DNA of 64,000 bases, taken from positions 1-64,000 of the forward strand of contig JBMDXB010000162.1 in NCBI GenBank assembly GCA_048594885.1, written 5' to 3'. Shown piece after piece: positions 47,648 to 57,700 of the stretch. The notes beneath the pieces were generated by a model. That model worked only from the letters and a program-made list of their open reading frames with translations. It did no database searches and had not been told where the DNA came from. Numbering within the stretch: the stretch's first letter is position 1; each line of letters starts with the position of its first letter. The position numbers and the translations under genes are program-made. Source of the DNA: JBMDXB01 sp048594885 (GTDB lineage: Bacteria; Acidobacteriota; Vicinamibacteria; Vicinamibacterales; 2-12-FULL-66-21).

Positions 47648-49710
47648 CGTTCGACTCGCAAGGGCGCGTAGCGGCGGATGGTGGTACCCGCGGTCGTCGC
47701 GGCCAGCTCCAGGAGGTAATCGCCGGGCGAGAGCGGCGCCAGCTTCAGCTCGGCCACCAGCCAGCGGCTGCCGTTCTCGTCGCGGATCGATGCCGTCACC
47801 GGGACCGCCGTGGGATTGCCGACGCGATCGAGGACACGCGCTGCGGGCGTTTCGGCGTCCGTCGAGACTGGCGCCTCGAAGCGAGCCGTCTCCGTGCGCC
47901 ACCAGAAGAAGGATGCGACCGGATTCTGCCTGTCTGGCGACCGGAACGCGATGGGCTCCCCGATGCCGGGTCGCGCGGTCGGCACGCGCGCCGTCTCGAG
48001 CCACGCCGTCGTCCCGGAGGCCGGCTTCACCCGCACCGCGACATCGTAGTCGCCGGCCGACGCTCGCGTGACCGGCACTCGCGCGAGGAAACTGCGGCCG
48101 CCTTCGGCGATCGCCGCACGTCCCGAACCGGCAGGGGATCCGTCGGGCCCTGTGACCATGATCTGCGCGTCGCCGCCCTGGCGCCACTCGGCGGATTTCG
48201 ACGCCGCTGCGCTGAGCTCGCCTGTAACGTACAGCTCCGATTTCAGCGGGTCGAGCGATGTGTGCAGGAAGAAGACGGTCGATGGCGCGATGCGCGCGAG
48301 TCGGCCGAGCGCGTCGGCGCGATCGGCCGTCGCCGGATCCCGCACCGCTGGAGCCGCCGCCACTGCGCGAGCAGCGTTTATCGCCTTCAGATCCTCAGCG
48401 GTCCACGCGCGGTAGCCCTTGCGCGCGCGTACCTCCACGCCGGGCCGCGTGACTCTGACCTTGATCGATCGATACCCGCCGTCCGCCTTCGTGTTCGTCG
48501 AGTAGTAGCCGAGCAGGTAATAGCCGGAGATGTCGTCGACGGCGCGCTGCAGCCCTCCGGCGAGATCGTTCGTGCGGATGATCGCGTTGCCGTCGGTGTT
48601 GTCCGCCAGGACCTGCAGCGTCTCGACGTGGCGCATGCCGAAATCGCCGGGCCTCCTGACGGGCGAGCGCGGCTCGTCGACGCGCAGGCCGCCGGGATCC
48701 ACCGCGTAGAAGCTGACGTTGTTCCGGTTCGCGTCTGCGATGAGATCCTGGTACGTGCGCTGGTTGTCGAGCGTCGCGGCCGCCCGGAGGTGCCGGTCGC
48801 ACTCGTCGGTGTCGACGTTGTAGCTGTTCGGGTTCTTCGTCCCCAGCCGCCCGCCGGGTTGGATGCGCACCTTCGGCGGATCGGCGGCGACGCTCGCCAG
48901 CCCGTCGTCCTCGCGCCGCAGCGGCCAGCCCTCGCTGACGAGGACGATGTGGGTCCGTGCCTCGCGCCTCGCGCCGATCGACCGCACCAGTTCACGGAGC
49001 GCGCCCAGCGTGAACGCCTCGCGGCGGCGGTTGATCAGTTCCATTGCCAAGGGTGAGATCTGGCAGACCGGCGGCGGCGCCGGCGGTGGATAGCACACCG
49101 TGTACTTGTTCTCGATCTCGTCCAGGTACTGGACGTCGTTGCAGTGGCGGACGCGCTTTCCCCAGCGTCCGTTCGCGAGCAGCGCGTTGCGCAGCACGTC
49201 GGTGTTCCGGCCGAGAATCAGATCGCGAAAAGCCATCTGCGGCGTCATCAATCCGATGAGATCGGACGGTCCGATGAGGCTGTCGATCAGGCGGACCAAC
49301 GCGATCGGCGTCTGCATCGAGTGCTCTTCCAGCACGTGGTACGCGTCGAGAAACAGAATGAAGACGCGATTGCGCGGATCGGCGGCGGCGTCGAGCGCCG
49401 CAGCGCTGCTGCTCGGGTTGACGACGGCTCTGGCCTGCGGCGCAGCGGCGCGGATGTACTCGAACTGATCGACCGTCTGCCGCGCGCCGTCCTCGAGCAG
49501 CTCGAAGTCGGCGGCGGTCAGGTCGGTGATCGGCTTGCCGTCCTTCAGGACGTGGACGTCGACGCGGACGAGGTTCGCCTCGGTGCGGAAAATCTGGCGC
49601 GGCTGCGGTGCGGCGGTCTGTGCCGACAGCGCCGTCAGTCCGCAGACGACCGCCAGGGCGATCGCCCGAAAGGGGTCAGGTCTTGAATCATCGGAAAAGT
49701 GTGAATTCAA
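47644..49710 (-). CDS. VWFA-related Acidobacterial domain protein, upstream tandem copy
   Basis: A 688-residue paralogue of the preceding entry with the same order of motifs (FRTEANLVRVDVHVLKDGKP, FLDAYHVLEEHSMQTPIALV, DPGGLRVDEPRSPVRRPGD). The only start in frame is the TTG at 49710, which lies inside a palindromic element, so the first dozen residues (NSHFSDDSRPDP) are element-derived and precede the hydrophobic signal FRAIALAVVCGLTALSAQ. The usual start was probably lost when the element inserted. Whether the signal still works is uncertain. Translationally coupled to the downstream copy. Confidence 0.85.
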   Translation of the reverse strand: MNSHFSDDSRPDPFRAIALAVVCGLTALSAQTAAPQPRQIFRTEANLVRVDVHVLKDGKPITDLTAADFELLEDGARQTVDQFEYIRAAAPQARAVVNPSSSAAALDAAADPRNRVFILFLDAYHVLEEHSMQTPIALVRLIDSLIGPSDLIGLMTPQMAFRDLILGRNTDVLRNALLANGRWGKRVRHCNDVQYLDEIENKYTVCYPPPAPPPVCQISPLAMELINRRREAFTLGALRELVRSIGARREARTHIVLVSEGWPLRREDDGLASVAADPPKVRIQPGGRLGTKNPNSYNVDTDECDRHLRAAATLDNQRTYQDLIADANRNNVSFYAVDPGGLRVDEPRSPVRRPGDFGMRHVETLQVLADNTDGNAIIRTNDLAGGLQRAVDDISGYYLLGYYSTNTKADGGYRSIKVRVTRPGVEVRARKGYRAWTAEDLKAINAARAVAAAPAVRDPATADRADALGRLARIAPSTVFFLHTSLDPLKSELYVTGELSAAASKSAEWRQGGDAQIMVTGPDGSPAGSGRAAIAEGGRSFLARVPVTRASAGDYDVAVRVKPASGTTAWLETARVPTARPGIGEPIAFRSPDRQNPVASFFWWRTETARFEAPVSTDAETPAARVLDRVGNPTAVPVTASIRDENGSRWLVAELKLAPLSPGDYLLELAATTAGTTIRRYAPLRVER

Positions 49711-49721
49711 GACCTGACCCC
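49672..49721. repeat. Palindromic element GGGGTCAGGTCTTGAAT type
   Basis: A perfect 17-bp inverted repeat (49672-49688 and 49705-49721) around a 16-base loop. Its right end touches the stop codon of the 49722-51308 gene, and the element contains the TTG start of the VWFA gene. The motif is like those flanking REP-associated transposase genes; no transposase is present here. Confidence 0.88.
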
Positions 49722-51308
49722 CTAGGTGAGCTTCCAGCCGGCGCGGTAGTCACGTTTCAGGAACTGGTTCGGATCCGTCTCCTTGCCGCCGGATCCTTTG
49801 ATCGTGTTCGTGACGCGCATGTTGGCGCCGTCGTAATGGATCTTGCCGCCGGCGCGGAGCGCGACGATGCCAAGGAGCATGACCTCGGTCAGCGGTCCGG
49901 CGTACTCGAACGGGCAGGAGATTTCCGCCTTGCCCCGAATCGCCTCGATCCAGTTCAGCTCGTGCTCCGACTCGCCGTGCGTGATACGCGGCAGCAACGC
50001 CTTCGGCTCGCCGACCGTCTCGTGCAGCGATTTCGGCAGCAGCCGCGGGTCGTGCCCGTAGGTGTGCTGCAGCATCTTCCCCTTCGTGCCTATATAGAGG
50101 ATGGCGCCCTCGGGGTTGTACCGCTCGTCGCCCAACTCGTCGGCAAGCGGCGGCGTCAGGCCGCCGTCGTACCACGTCAGCTTCACGGCCGGCATGCTGC
50201 CGCGCGCCGGGAACTGATAGTGCGTCATCGTCGCGTGCGGGAAGCTGACGCCGTTGAAGGGAGTCGAGACCGTCTCGATGACGGTGGGATAGCCGAGGTC
50301 CAGCGCCCAAAACGGATGATCGACCAGATGCGCGCCCATGTCGCCGAGCGCGCCCTGCCCCCAGTCCACCCAGCCGCGCCAGTGGTGTGGATGATAGATC
50401 GGGTGATATTCGACCATCGGCGCCACGCCGAGAAACAGGTCCCACGCGAGGCCCGCTGGCACCGGCGTGGTCTCCTGATGAAGCGCGGCGGCGGTCAGCG
50501 GACCGACGCGGCCTGACGGGAAGCGCAACGGACGCTGCTGGTCGGATGCGGCGGGCATCGGCGCCGGACGCGGAATCCCCTGCGGCCAGAAACCGAGCGG
50601 CCGATTCGTGAACACGTGGACCTCGCGCACGTCGCCGATCGCGCCGCCCCGGATGTACTCGTAGCCGGTACGCGCGCCGTCGCTCGAGTGTCCCTGGTTG
50701 CCCATCTGCGTCACGATCTTCTTGTTCTCTCTCGCCTTCTTCGCCAGGAACCGCGCTTCTTCCACCGACCAGCAGAGCGGCTTCTGCACGTAGACGTGCT
50801 TGCCGAGATCCATCGCCGCGGTCGCGATCGCCGCGTGCATGTGATCGGGCGTGGCGATGACGACGGCGTCGATGTCCTTCTGCTTGTCGAGCATCTCGCG
50901 GTAGTCGCGGTATTTCTTCACCTTCGGCAACTGTTCGCCGACGAATCGTTTGAGGGCGGCGGCGTTGTCGATCGGCGCTCGGCGCGCGTTCGCCTGTTGC
51001 TGTGCTTTCGAGAGCGGACGCGGGCGCAGCGGGCTGGCCGCCTGCGGCGCCGCCGTCGCAGCTCGCTGCATGCCCTGAATCGCCGCCTCCATCATCCGGT
51101 CGTCGACATCGCAGAACGCGACGATGTTCTGCGTCATCAGCCGGCGCGTGTTGCTCCCGCCCATGCCGCCGATGCCGACGGTCGCGATGTTGACAGTATC
51201 GCTCGGCGCCTGGAAGCCATGGCCGAGGACATGGCGCGGCACGATGGTGAGGCCCGCGCCGGCGATCGCCGCCGTCCTGACGAACGTGCGTCTGCTTGTG
51301 CTCATCAT
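49722..51308 (-). CDS. Gfo/Idh/MocA-family oxidoreductase with Tat signal
   Basis: A 528-residue protein from the ATG at 51308 (AAAGGA ribosome site). The twin-Arg signal STSRRTFVRTAAIAGAGLTI precedes the Rossmann motif VNIATVGIGGMGGSNTRRLM, catalytic KHVYVQKPLCWSVEEARFLA, and the Asp/His segment HHWRGWVDWGQGALGDMGAH. Such exported, long Gfo/Idh/MocA proteins are typical of planctomycetes and acidobacteria and probably act on glycosides or keto-sugars in the periplasm. Its last codon abuts a palindromic element. Confidence 0.9.
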   Translation of the reverse strand: MMSTSRRTFVRTAAIAGAGLTIVPRHVLGHGFQAPSDTVNIATVGIGGMGGSNTRRLMTQNIVAFCDVDDRMMEAAIQGMQRAATAAPQAASPLRPRPLSKAQQQANARRAPIDNAAALKRFVGEQLPKVKKYRDYREMLDKQKDIDAVVIATPDHMHAAIATAAMDLGKHVYVQKPLCWSVEEARFLAKKARENKKIVTQMGNQGHSSDGARTGYEYIRGGAIGDVREVHVFTNRPLGFWPQGIPRPAPMPAASDQQRPLRFPSGRVGPLTAAALHQETTPVPAGLAWDLFLGVAPMVEYHPIYHPHHWRGWVDWGQGALGDMGAHLVDHPFWALDLGYPTVIETVSTPFNGVSFPHATMTHYQFPARGSMPAVKLTWYDGGLTPPLADELGDERYNPEGAILYIGTKGKMLQHTYGHDPRLLPKSLHETVGEPKALLPRITHGESEHELNWIEAIRGKAEISCPFEYAGPLTEVMLLGIVALRAGGKIHYDGANMRVTNTIKGSGGKETDPNQFLKRDYRAGWKLT

Positions 51309-51351
51309 GTGGTCCTTTCCCGACGGACAACTGTCGCGCGGATTATATGCC

Positions 51352-51380
51352 TTGTATCGGCCGGGCGCGTGATGTATGTT
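51352..51380 (+). promoter_or_regulatory. Predicted promoter of the second padR-ADOP operon
   Basis: TTGTAT (51352-51357), a 17-base spacer and TATGTT (51375-51380). The ATG at 51391 follows after ten bases, as at the first padR gene, so the mRNA would be nearly leaderless. Confidence 0.45.
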
Positions 51381-51390
51381 GTGCCCACAT

Positions 51391-51735
51391 ATGGTCATGA
51401 ACGCGTTGGAGCGGGAGCTGAAACGCGGCAGCACCGAGCTGCTGATCCTGGCACTGCTCGAGGAACGCGAGCGCCACGGCTACGACCTCGCCCGCCTCAT
51501 CGACGAACGGTCGCGCGGCGCCATCAGCTTTCACGTCGCGTCGCTCTATCCCACGCTCTACCGGATGGAGGACCGCGGGCTGATCGAGGGGCGCTGGGTG
51601 GAGAAGGCGGGGCAGCGCCGCCGGCGCTATTACAGGCTGACGGCGGCCGGACGCAAGATGCTCGCGAGCCAGCGCAGCGTCTGGGAGAACTTCTTCGATG
51701 CGCTGAACCGAGTCGCGCGCATCCGCCACGCGTAG
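51391..51735 (+). CDS. PadR-family transcriptional regulator
   Basis: A 114-residue winged-helix protein: LERELKRGSTELLILALLEE, RHGYDLARLIDERSRGAISF, ASLYPTLYRMEDRGLIEGRW and RRRRYYRLTAAGRKMLASQR are the PadR core. Start ATG at 51391; an upstream in-frame start at 51376 overlaps the -10 box. It presumably represses its operon with the ADOP permease starting about 100 bp downstream, separated by a palindromic repeat pair. Confidence 0.92.
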   Translation: MVMNALERELKRGSTELLILALLEERERHGYDLARLIDERSRGAISFHVASLYPTLYRMEDRGLIEGRWVEKAGQRRRRYYRLTAAGRKMLASQRSVWENFFDALNRVARIRHA

Positions 51736-51745
51736 GCGGGGCTGT

Positions 51746-51828
51746 GGCGGAACTGAAGTTCCGCCCTACGTACGCCACGACCGTGAGTCACGCCGCCAAT
51801 ATCCGTAGGGAGGAACTTCAGTTCCGCC
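51746..51828. repeat. REP-like pair GGCGGAACTGAAGTTCCGCC between padR and ADOP
   Basis: The left unit GGCGGAACTGAAGTTCCGCC (51746-51765, extended by CTAC) is itself palindromic. The right unit (51805-51828) is the reverse complement with one change. Together they make a BIME-like inverted pair. The right unit ends right before the GGAG ribosome site of the permease gene. Confidence 0.8.
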
Positions 51829-51838
51829 GGAGATGACG

Positions 51839-54538
51839 ATGGATTGGAAATCGCAAATCCGCGCCGCGCTCGCGTCGACGCCGCATCCGCCGGACGAGGA
51901 CGTCCTCGAGGAGCTGGCGCAGCACGCGCGGGCCGTGTACCGAAAGGAGCGCGCCGACGGCGCGCCGGAAGACGAAGCGGTGCGTCGAGTCATGATGCAG
52001 GTCGAGCGCTGGCAATCGGAAGCGGCCGCACTGCAGCGCCGCTCCAGGCGCGAGCCGGCCGTCGAACCGCCTCCTGCAGCCGCAGATTCGCCGTGGCAGG
52101 GACTGGGCGGCGATCTGCGGTACGCCGCGCGGCTGCTGCGGCGCCAGATCGGCTTCGCGCTGCTCGTCATCCTCACGATGGCGCTCGGCATCGGCGCGAC
52201 GACCGTCCTCTTCAGCGTGACGTACGGCGTGCTGATGAAGCCGCTGCCGTGGCCGAACGGGGGTCGCCTGGTACAGATCAAAGAAACGCGCGGCGGCGCC
52301 GCTCCGCGGTTCGGAGAATTCACCAACGCGGCGTACCTGGCGTGGAGCGAGCAGGCGGCCACGATCGAGCGCATGGCCGCGTGGTCGCAGCGGCCGATGA
52401 CGCTCTCCGGCGCCGGCGAGCCCGAGCGCATTCGCGTCACGATGGCCACGGCGTCGCTCTTCGACGTGCTCGGCACGCGTCCGCTGATCGGCTCGTTCTT
52501 CGGCGCGCAGGACGAGTCCTCGCCCGTGATCGTCCTGTCGGAAGGTCTCTGGCGGCAGCGCTTCGGCGCCGATCCCGGCGTGCTCGGCAGCGCCGCGCAG
52601 CTCGACGGCCGGCCGTACACCATCGTCGGCGTGCTTCGGGACGAAGCGATGTTCCCGGATCGTCAGGCGCGGGCGATCGTTCCGTTCCAGATCCGGCCGG
52701 CGAAGGGCAATTACCTCTCGATGTTCTACGCGGTCGCCGTGCTCCGGCCAGGCGTGACGGCGGCGCAGGCAGCGGCGGAAGGCACGTCGCGCGGCCGCTA
52801 CGTCGCCGACACCGGCATGACGACGAGAGCGATCTTCGGCAACAGCGGCCCGGTCGAGATCGTCGTGCGTCCGCTGCGCGACGCGGTGACGGCCGAGGTA
52901 CGGCGGCCGCTGATCGTGCTGCTCGTCGCCGTGGCGCTGCTGCTCGTGACGGCGACCGCCAACGTCGCCAGCCTCCAGCTCGCGCGCATGACGACGAGGA
53001 GCCGTGAGATGGCGATCCGTGCCGCGCTCGGCGCGGGCGGCGCGCGCGTGGTGCGTCAGCTGCTCGTCGAAAGCCTGCTGCTCGGCGGCATCGGCGGCGC
53101 GGCCGGCCTCGCGCTGGCGTGGGCTCTGCACCGCTCGCTGCCGGCGCTGCTGCCGGCGGATTTTCCACGCGCGACTGACCTCGGCGTCGATCTGATGGTC
53201 GTCACGTTTGCGATTGGCGTGTCGATTGCCGCGAGCGTCTTCTTCGGCGTGCTGCCCGCGCTTCGCCTCCGCCGCCTCAATCTGGTGGAGACGCTGGCGG
53301 AAGACGGCACCAGCGCCATCGGCACATCGCGCCGTTCGCGCACGGCGCAGGCGCGGATCCTGATCATGGCCGGGCAGGTGGCGATTGCGTGCGCGCTGCT
53401 CGTCGGCGCGTCGCTCGTCGGCCGCAGCTTCGTGGCGCTGCTCGACGCGGACCGCGGCCTCGATCCTGCCCGAGTGCTGAGCGCGCGCGTGTCGCTGCCG
53501 GACCCACTCTACACACCCGAGCGGCGCGGCGCGATTTGGTCGGACATCCTCGACCGCCTCGCGACGGTTCCCGGCGTCCGAGCCGCTGCCTGCTCGACGG
53601 AGCTTCCGCTGATCCCCGGCGGATCGACATCGGCGTTCACGCTGCCATCGCGCAATGCGCAGGAGGGAAGCGTCTCCGTGCAGGCCTCGCCGCGCGTCGT
53701 CAGCCCGCGTTACTTCTCGACCCTCGGACTCGATGTCCTCCGCGGCCGCAGCCTGACGGACGCTGACACCAAAACCTCCCAGCCGGTCGTCGTCGTCAAC
53801 GAGACGTTCGCGCGCCGCTATCTCGGCGACGCGCCGTTCGATGCGCGCATTCCGATGGCGGTGTGGGAGGGCGATACCGATGCGACGGCACCAGTCGTCG
53901 GCGTTGTCGAAGACGTACGCTACATCGGCGCGCAGACGACGTCGTTGCCGGAGATGTATGTGTCGTACCGCCAGCTCGCGTCGGGCATGCCCCAGACGAC
54001 CGCGACGATTCTGCTGCGCAGCGACGAGGACCCGTCGCGGATTGCGCCGGCGCTGCGCAGCGTCGTCGCGCAGACTGACGGCCGGCTCGTTGCAGAGGCG
54101 GTGATGACGCTCGAGGATCGGCTGCTGGCGTCGAGCCTGGCGAGGCCGCGGCTCTACGCCGTCGTGCTCGGCGGCTTCGCGGGCGTGGCGCTCCTCATCG
54201 CCGCCGTCGGGTTGTTCGGCGTGTTGTCGTACAGCGTCGCGCAGCGCTCGCGCGAACTGGCCGTGCGCTCCGCCCTCGGCGCGCGACAGATCGACATCGT
54301 CACGCTCGTCCTGCGGCAGGGCGCGGCGATTGCCGGCGCCGGCATCGTCGCCGGCCTGTTCGCGTCGGCCGCCGTGGCGCGCTGGATAGCGGCGCTGCTC
54401 TACGGCGTGACGGCGCGCGATCCACTGACGTACGGTCTCGTCCCGCTGGTGCTCCTCCTCGTTGCTGCCGTGGCGTGCATCGTCCCCGCGCGCCGCGCGG
54501 CGACGCTCGATCCGCTGCGAGTGCTGCGCGGGACATAG
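51839..54538 (+). CDS. ADOP-family ABC transporter permease with prefix domain
   Basis: An 899-residue permease started at the ATG at 51839, six bases after GGAG; an ATG at 51833 is also in frame. The N-terminal prefix (about 1-80, DWKSQIRAALASTPHPPDED, then VLEELAQHARAVYRKERADG) is the type found behind PadR genes. Two MacB/FtsX units follow, with DLRYAARLLRRQIGFALLVI, MTTRSREMAIRAALGAGGAR and RSRELAVRSALGARQIDIVT, ending ARRAATLDPLRVLRGT. No ATPase is nearby. It resembles the 6339-9050 gene in layout but is clearly diverged. Confidence 0.9.
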   Translation: MDWKSQIRAALASTPHPPDEDVLEELAQHARAVYRKERADGAPEDEAVRRVMMQVERWQSEAAALQRRSRREPAVEPPPAAADSPWQGLGGDLRYAARLLRRQIGFALLVILTMALGIGATTVLFSVTYGVLMKPLPWPNGGRLVQIKETRGGAAPRFGEFTNAAYLAWSEQAATIERMAAWSQRPMTLSGAGEPERIRVTMATASLFDVLGTRPLIGSFFGAQDESSPVIVLSEGLWRQRFGADPGVLGSAAQLDGRPYTIVGVLRDEAMFPDRQARAIVPFQIRPAKGNYLSMFYAVAVLRPGVTAAQAAAEGTSRGRYVADTGMTTRAIFGNSGPVEIVVRPLRDAVTAEVRRPLIVLLVAVALLLVTATANVASLQLARMTTRSREMAIRAALGAGGARVVRQLLVESLLLGGIGGAAGLALAWALHRSLPALLPADFPRATDLGVDLMVVTFAIGVSIAASVFFGVLPALRLRRLNLVETLAEDGTSAIGTSRRSRTAQARILIMAGQVAIACALLVGASLVGRSFVALLDADRGLDPARVLSARVSLPDPLYTPERRGAIWSDILDRLATVPGVRAAACSTELPLIPGGSTSAFTLPSRNAQEGSVSVQASPRVVSPRYFSTLGLDVLRGRSLTDADTKTSQPVVVVNETFARRYLGDAPFDARIPMAVWEGDTDATAPVVGVVEDVRYIGAQTTSLPEMYVSYRQLASGMPQTTATILLRSDEDPSRIAPALRSVVAQTDGRLVAEAVMTLEDRLLASSLARPRLYAVVLGGFAGVALLIAAVGLFGVLSYSVAQRSRELAVRSALGARQIDIVTLVLRQGAAIAGAGIVAGLFASAAVARWIAALLYGVTARDPLTYGLVPLVLLLVAAVACIVPARRAATLDPLRVLRGT

Positions 54539-54589
54539 GTCGCGCGACGTCGCTGGGATGCGGCGCGCTTCGATCGCCGCCAGTTGCCG

Positions 54590-54694
54590 GATCGCGCGAC
54601 AACAGGAGAAGGGGAGAAGGAGAGCAGTTCCTTCTTTTCTGAAGAAGAAGAAGAAATGCTCCCCTTCTCCCCTTCTCCTGTTGATCGCGCGATC
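54590..54694. repeat. Purine iteron-hairpin repeat, GATCGCG family, copy F
   Basis: The outer ends GATCGCGCG and CGCGCGATC enclose AACAGGAGAAGGGGAGAAGG and its complement CCCCTTCTCCCCTTCTCCTG, with an A/G-rich loop. It lies between the ADOP stop and the tricorn-like gene start, about 90 bases before the latter. Confidence 0.8.
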
Positions 54695-54787
54695 TCCAAT
54701 ACATTCTCTGTCGCCCGACAGCGACGCGGCCCGCATGCTACGATACGGTCCCCGGTCAGTTCATCCCGCTTGGTTGGAGGATCCACG

Positions 54788-57700
54788 ATGTCGAAGCCGC
54801 GTCGCTCGCTGACGTTGACGATGTTCATTTGCGTGGCGTGTGCTGCGTTCGCGGCCTCGCGCCAGGCGACGCTTTACAGCAACGGCACGCCGACGCGGTT
54901 GCTACGGATGCCGACGGTCAGCGCCAGTCACATCGCCTTCGCCTACGCGAACAACATCTGGTCGGTCGAGCGCGGCGGCGGCACGGCGCGGCGGCTCACC
55001 AGCTTCCAGGGGCAGACGCAGAACCCGCAGTTTTCGCCTGACGGGAAGTGGATCACGTTCAGCGCCGAGTATGCGGGAAACACCGACGTCTACGTCATCC
55101 CGGCGCAGGGCGGCGAGCCGAAGCGCCTGACGTGGCATCCGGGCAGCGACGCGGTGCAAGGGTGGACGGCCGATGGGAAGGCGATCGTGTTCGCGTCGGG
55201 CCGCGCGACGTGGGCGCCGAGCGGCGCGCCGCGATTCTGGACGGTGCCGGTGGAAGGCGGCGTCGAGGAGCCACTGCCGCTGCCGCGCGCGTATCAAGGC
55301 AAGATCTCGCCTGACGGCAGCCGCGTCGCCTACCGCATGAACACGTCGTGGGACGAGGAGCGCCGCAACTATCGCGGCGGCCAGAACCGTCCGGTATGGA
55401 TCGTCGATCTGAAAACGTTCGATCTCATGTCGCCGCCGTGGACCGACTCGAACGACAAGGAGCCGGTGTGGCTCGGCGACACGGTGTACTTCCTCTCGGA
55501 TCGGGACGACGTGTCGAACGTCTGGGCGTTCGAGACGAAGGCGAAGAAGCTGTCGCAGGTGACGACGTTCACCGACTTCGACGTGAAGACGCTCAACGCG
55601 GGCGCCGGCGTGCTCGTGTTCGAGCAGGCCGGTTCCATTCACGAGCTCGACCCGAAGACGGGCAAGGCGCGCGTCCTCAACATCACGGCGTCCGGGGACT
55701 TTCCGTGGATGATGCCGCGGTGGCAGGACGTCACGGCGCGGATCTCGAACATGGCGCTGTCACCGACGGGCAAGCGCGTTGTCGTCGAGGCGCGCGGCGA
55801 GATCTTCACGATCCCGGCGGAGAAGGGCGACGTTCGCAACCTGACGAACTCGTCGCGGTCCGCGGAGCGTCAGCCCGCGTGGTCCCCGGATGGGAAGTAC
55901 GTGTCGTACTTCAGCGATCGATCCGGCGAGTACACGCTGGTGATCGAGGAGCAGGACGGACTGAAGAAGCCGCGCGAGATCGTGCTGCCGAACCCGACGC
56001 ATTACTACACGCCGTCGTGGTCGCCCGACTCGAAGAAGCTGCTCTACACGGACACGAACCTGAACGTGTGGGTACTCGACGTCGAGAGCGGGCAGACGAA
56101 GACGATCGGCAACGATCCGTGGATGGTGCCGCAGCGGACGCTCGACCCGACGTGGAGCCCGGACTCGAAGTGGGTCGCCTACGCGAGCCGTCTGAAGAGC
56201 CTCTACCGCGCGATCTTCGTGGCGAACGTCGAGACGGGCGAGCGGAAACAGATCACCGACGGGCTCGCCGATGCGATGTATCCGGTGTGGGACTCGAGCG
56301 GCAAATATCTCTGGTTCCTGGCGTCGACCGACTTCGCGCTCCGGTCGCAGTGGCTCGACATGACCTCGTACGACCGCGAAGAAAACTTCGGCCTCTACTT
56401 CGCGGTGCTGAAGAAGGGCGAAGCGAGCCCGCTGTTGCCGGAAAGCGATGAAGATCCCGGCGTCTCCAGTGCGCCTGCGCCGGGGGGGCGAGGGGCCGGA
56501 GGCACGGGGGGCCGGGGGGCCGGGGTGCCGGGGAGCCAGGGGGCCGGAGCTGACGCGCAGGATCAGCCGGCGCGGCCGCGTGGGCCGGTCACGGTGCAGA
56601 TCGACTTCGACGGCTTGCAGCAGCGGATCATCTCGGTGCCCGGCGTTCCGGAGCGTCAGTACGCGCGATTGATGGCGGGCGTGCCGGGAGCCGTCTTCTT
56701 TCTCGAAGCGCCGCCTGCCGGCGGCGGTGGACGGGGCGGCGCGGGCGGCGGCGCCACGCTGCATCGCTATCGCCTCAGCGATCGGCGCGCCGCGCCGTTC
56801 ATGACCGGCGTCGCCGACTACGAGGTGAGCGCCGACGGCCGCAAGCTGCTGTATCGCACGGGCGGTGGCGGTGGCGGCCGCGGCCGCGGCGGTGAGGCGA
56901 CCGGTGGCGGTGTCTCGCTGTTTCTCGTCGACGCCGATCGTCCGCAACCGCCGCAGGCGGGACAGGGACGGCTGAACGTCTCGCTGCGGATGTTCCTCGA
57001 GCCGAAGGAGGAGTTCCGGCAGATCTTCGACGAAGGCTGGCGCAACCAGCGCGACTACCTCTACGTGCCGAACGTCCACGGATCCGACTGGCCGAAGATG
57101 AAGCAGATGTACGGCCAGATGCTGCCGTTCGTGAACCACCGCGCGGATCTGAACTACCTGCTCGACAACATGGGCGCGGAGATCGCCATCGGCCACTCGT
57201 ACGTGCGCGGCGGCGACATGCCGGACGTGCCGCAATCGCCCGGCGGCCTGCTCGGCGCGGACTTCACGATCGACAACGGGAGATACCGCATCAAGCGCAT
57301 CTACGACAGCGAAAGCTGGAACCCCGATCTCCGCGCGCCGCTTGCCGCGCCGGGCGTCGACGTTTCGGTGGGGGACTACGTCCTCGCGATCAACGGCATC
57401 GAGCTGCGCGCGCCGGACAACATCTACCGTCTGCTCGACGGCACCGCGAATCGCCAGACTGTGCTGACCGTCAACAGCAAGCCAGTGCGGGAGGGGGCGC
57501 GGCAGGCGACGGTGGAGCCCGTCGCCAGCGAGCAGGCGCTGCGCACGCGCGCGTGGGTCGAGCACAATCGCCGGCTCGTCGACAGGCTGTCGGGCGGGCA
57601 GCTCGCCTACGTCTACGTGCCGAACACCGGACAGGGCGGCTACGCGAGCTTCAACCGGTATTACTTCGCGCAGCAGGATCGCAAGGGCGCGATCATCGAC

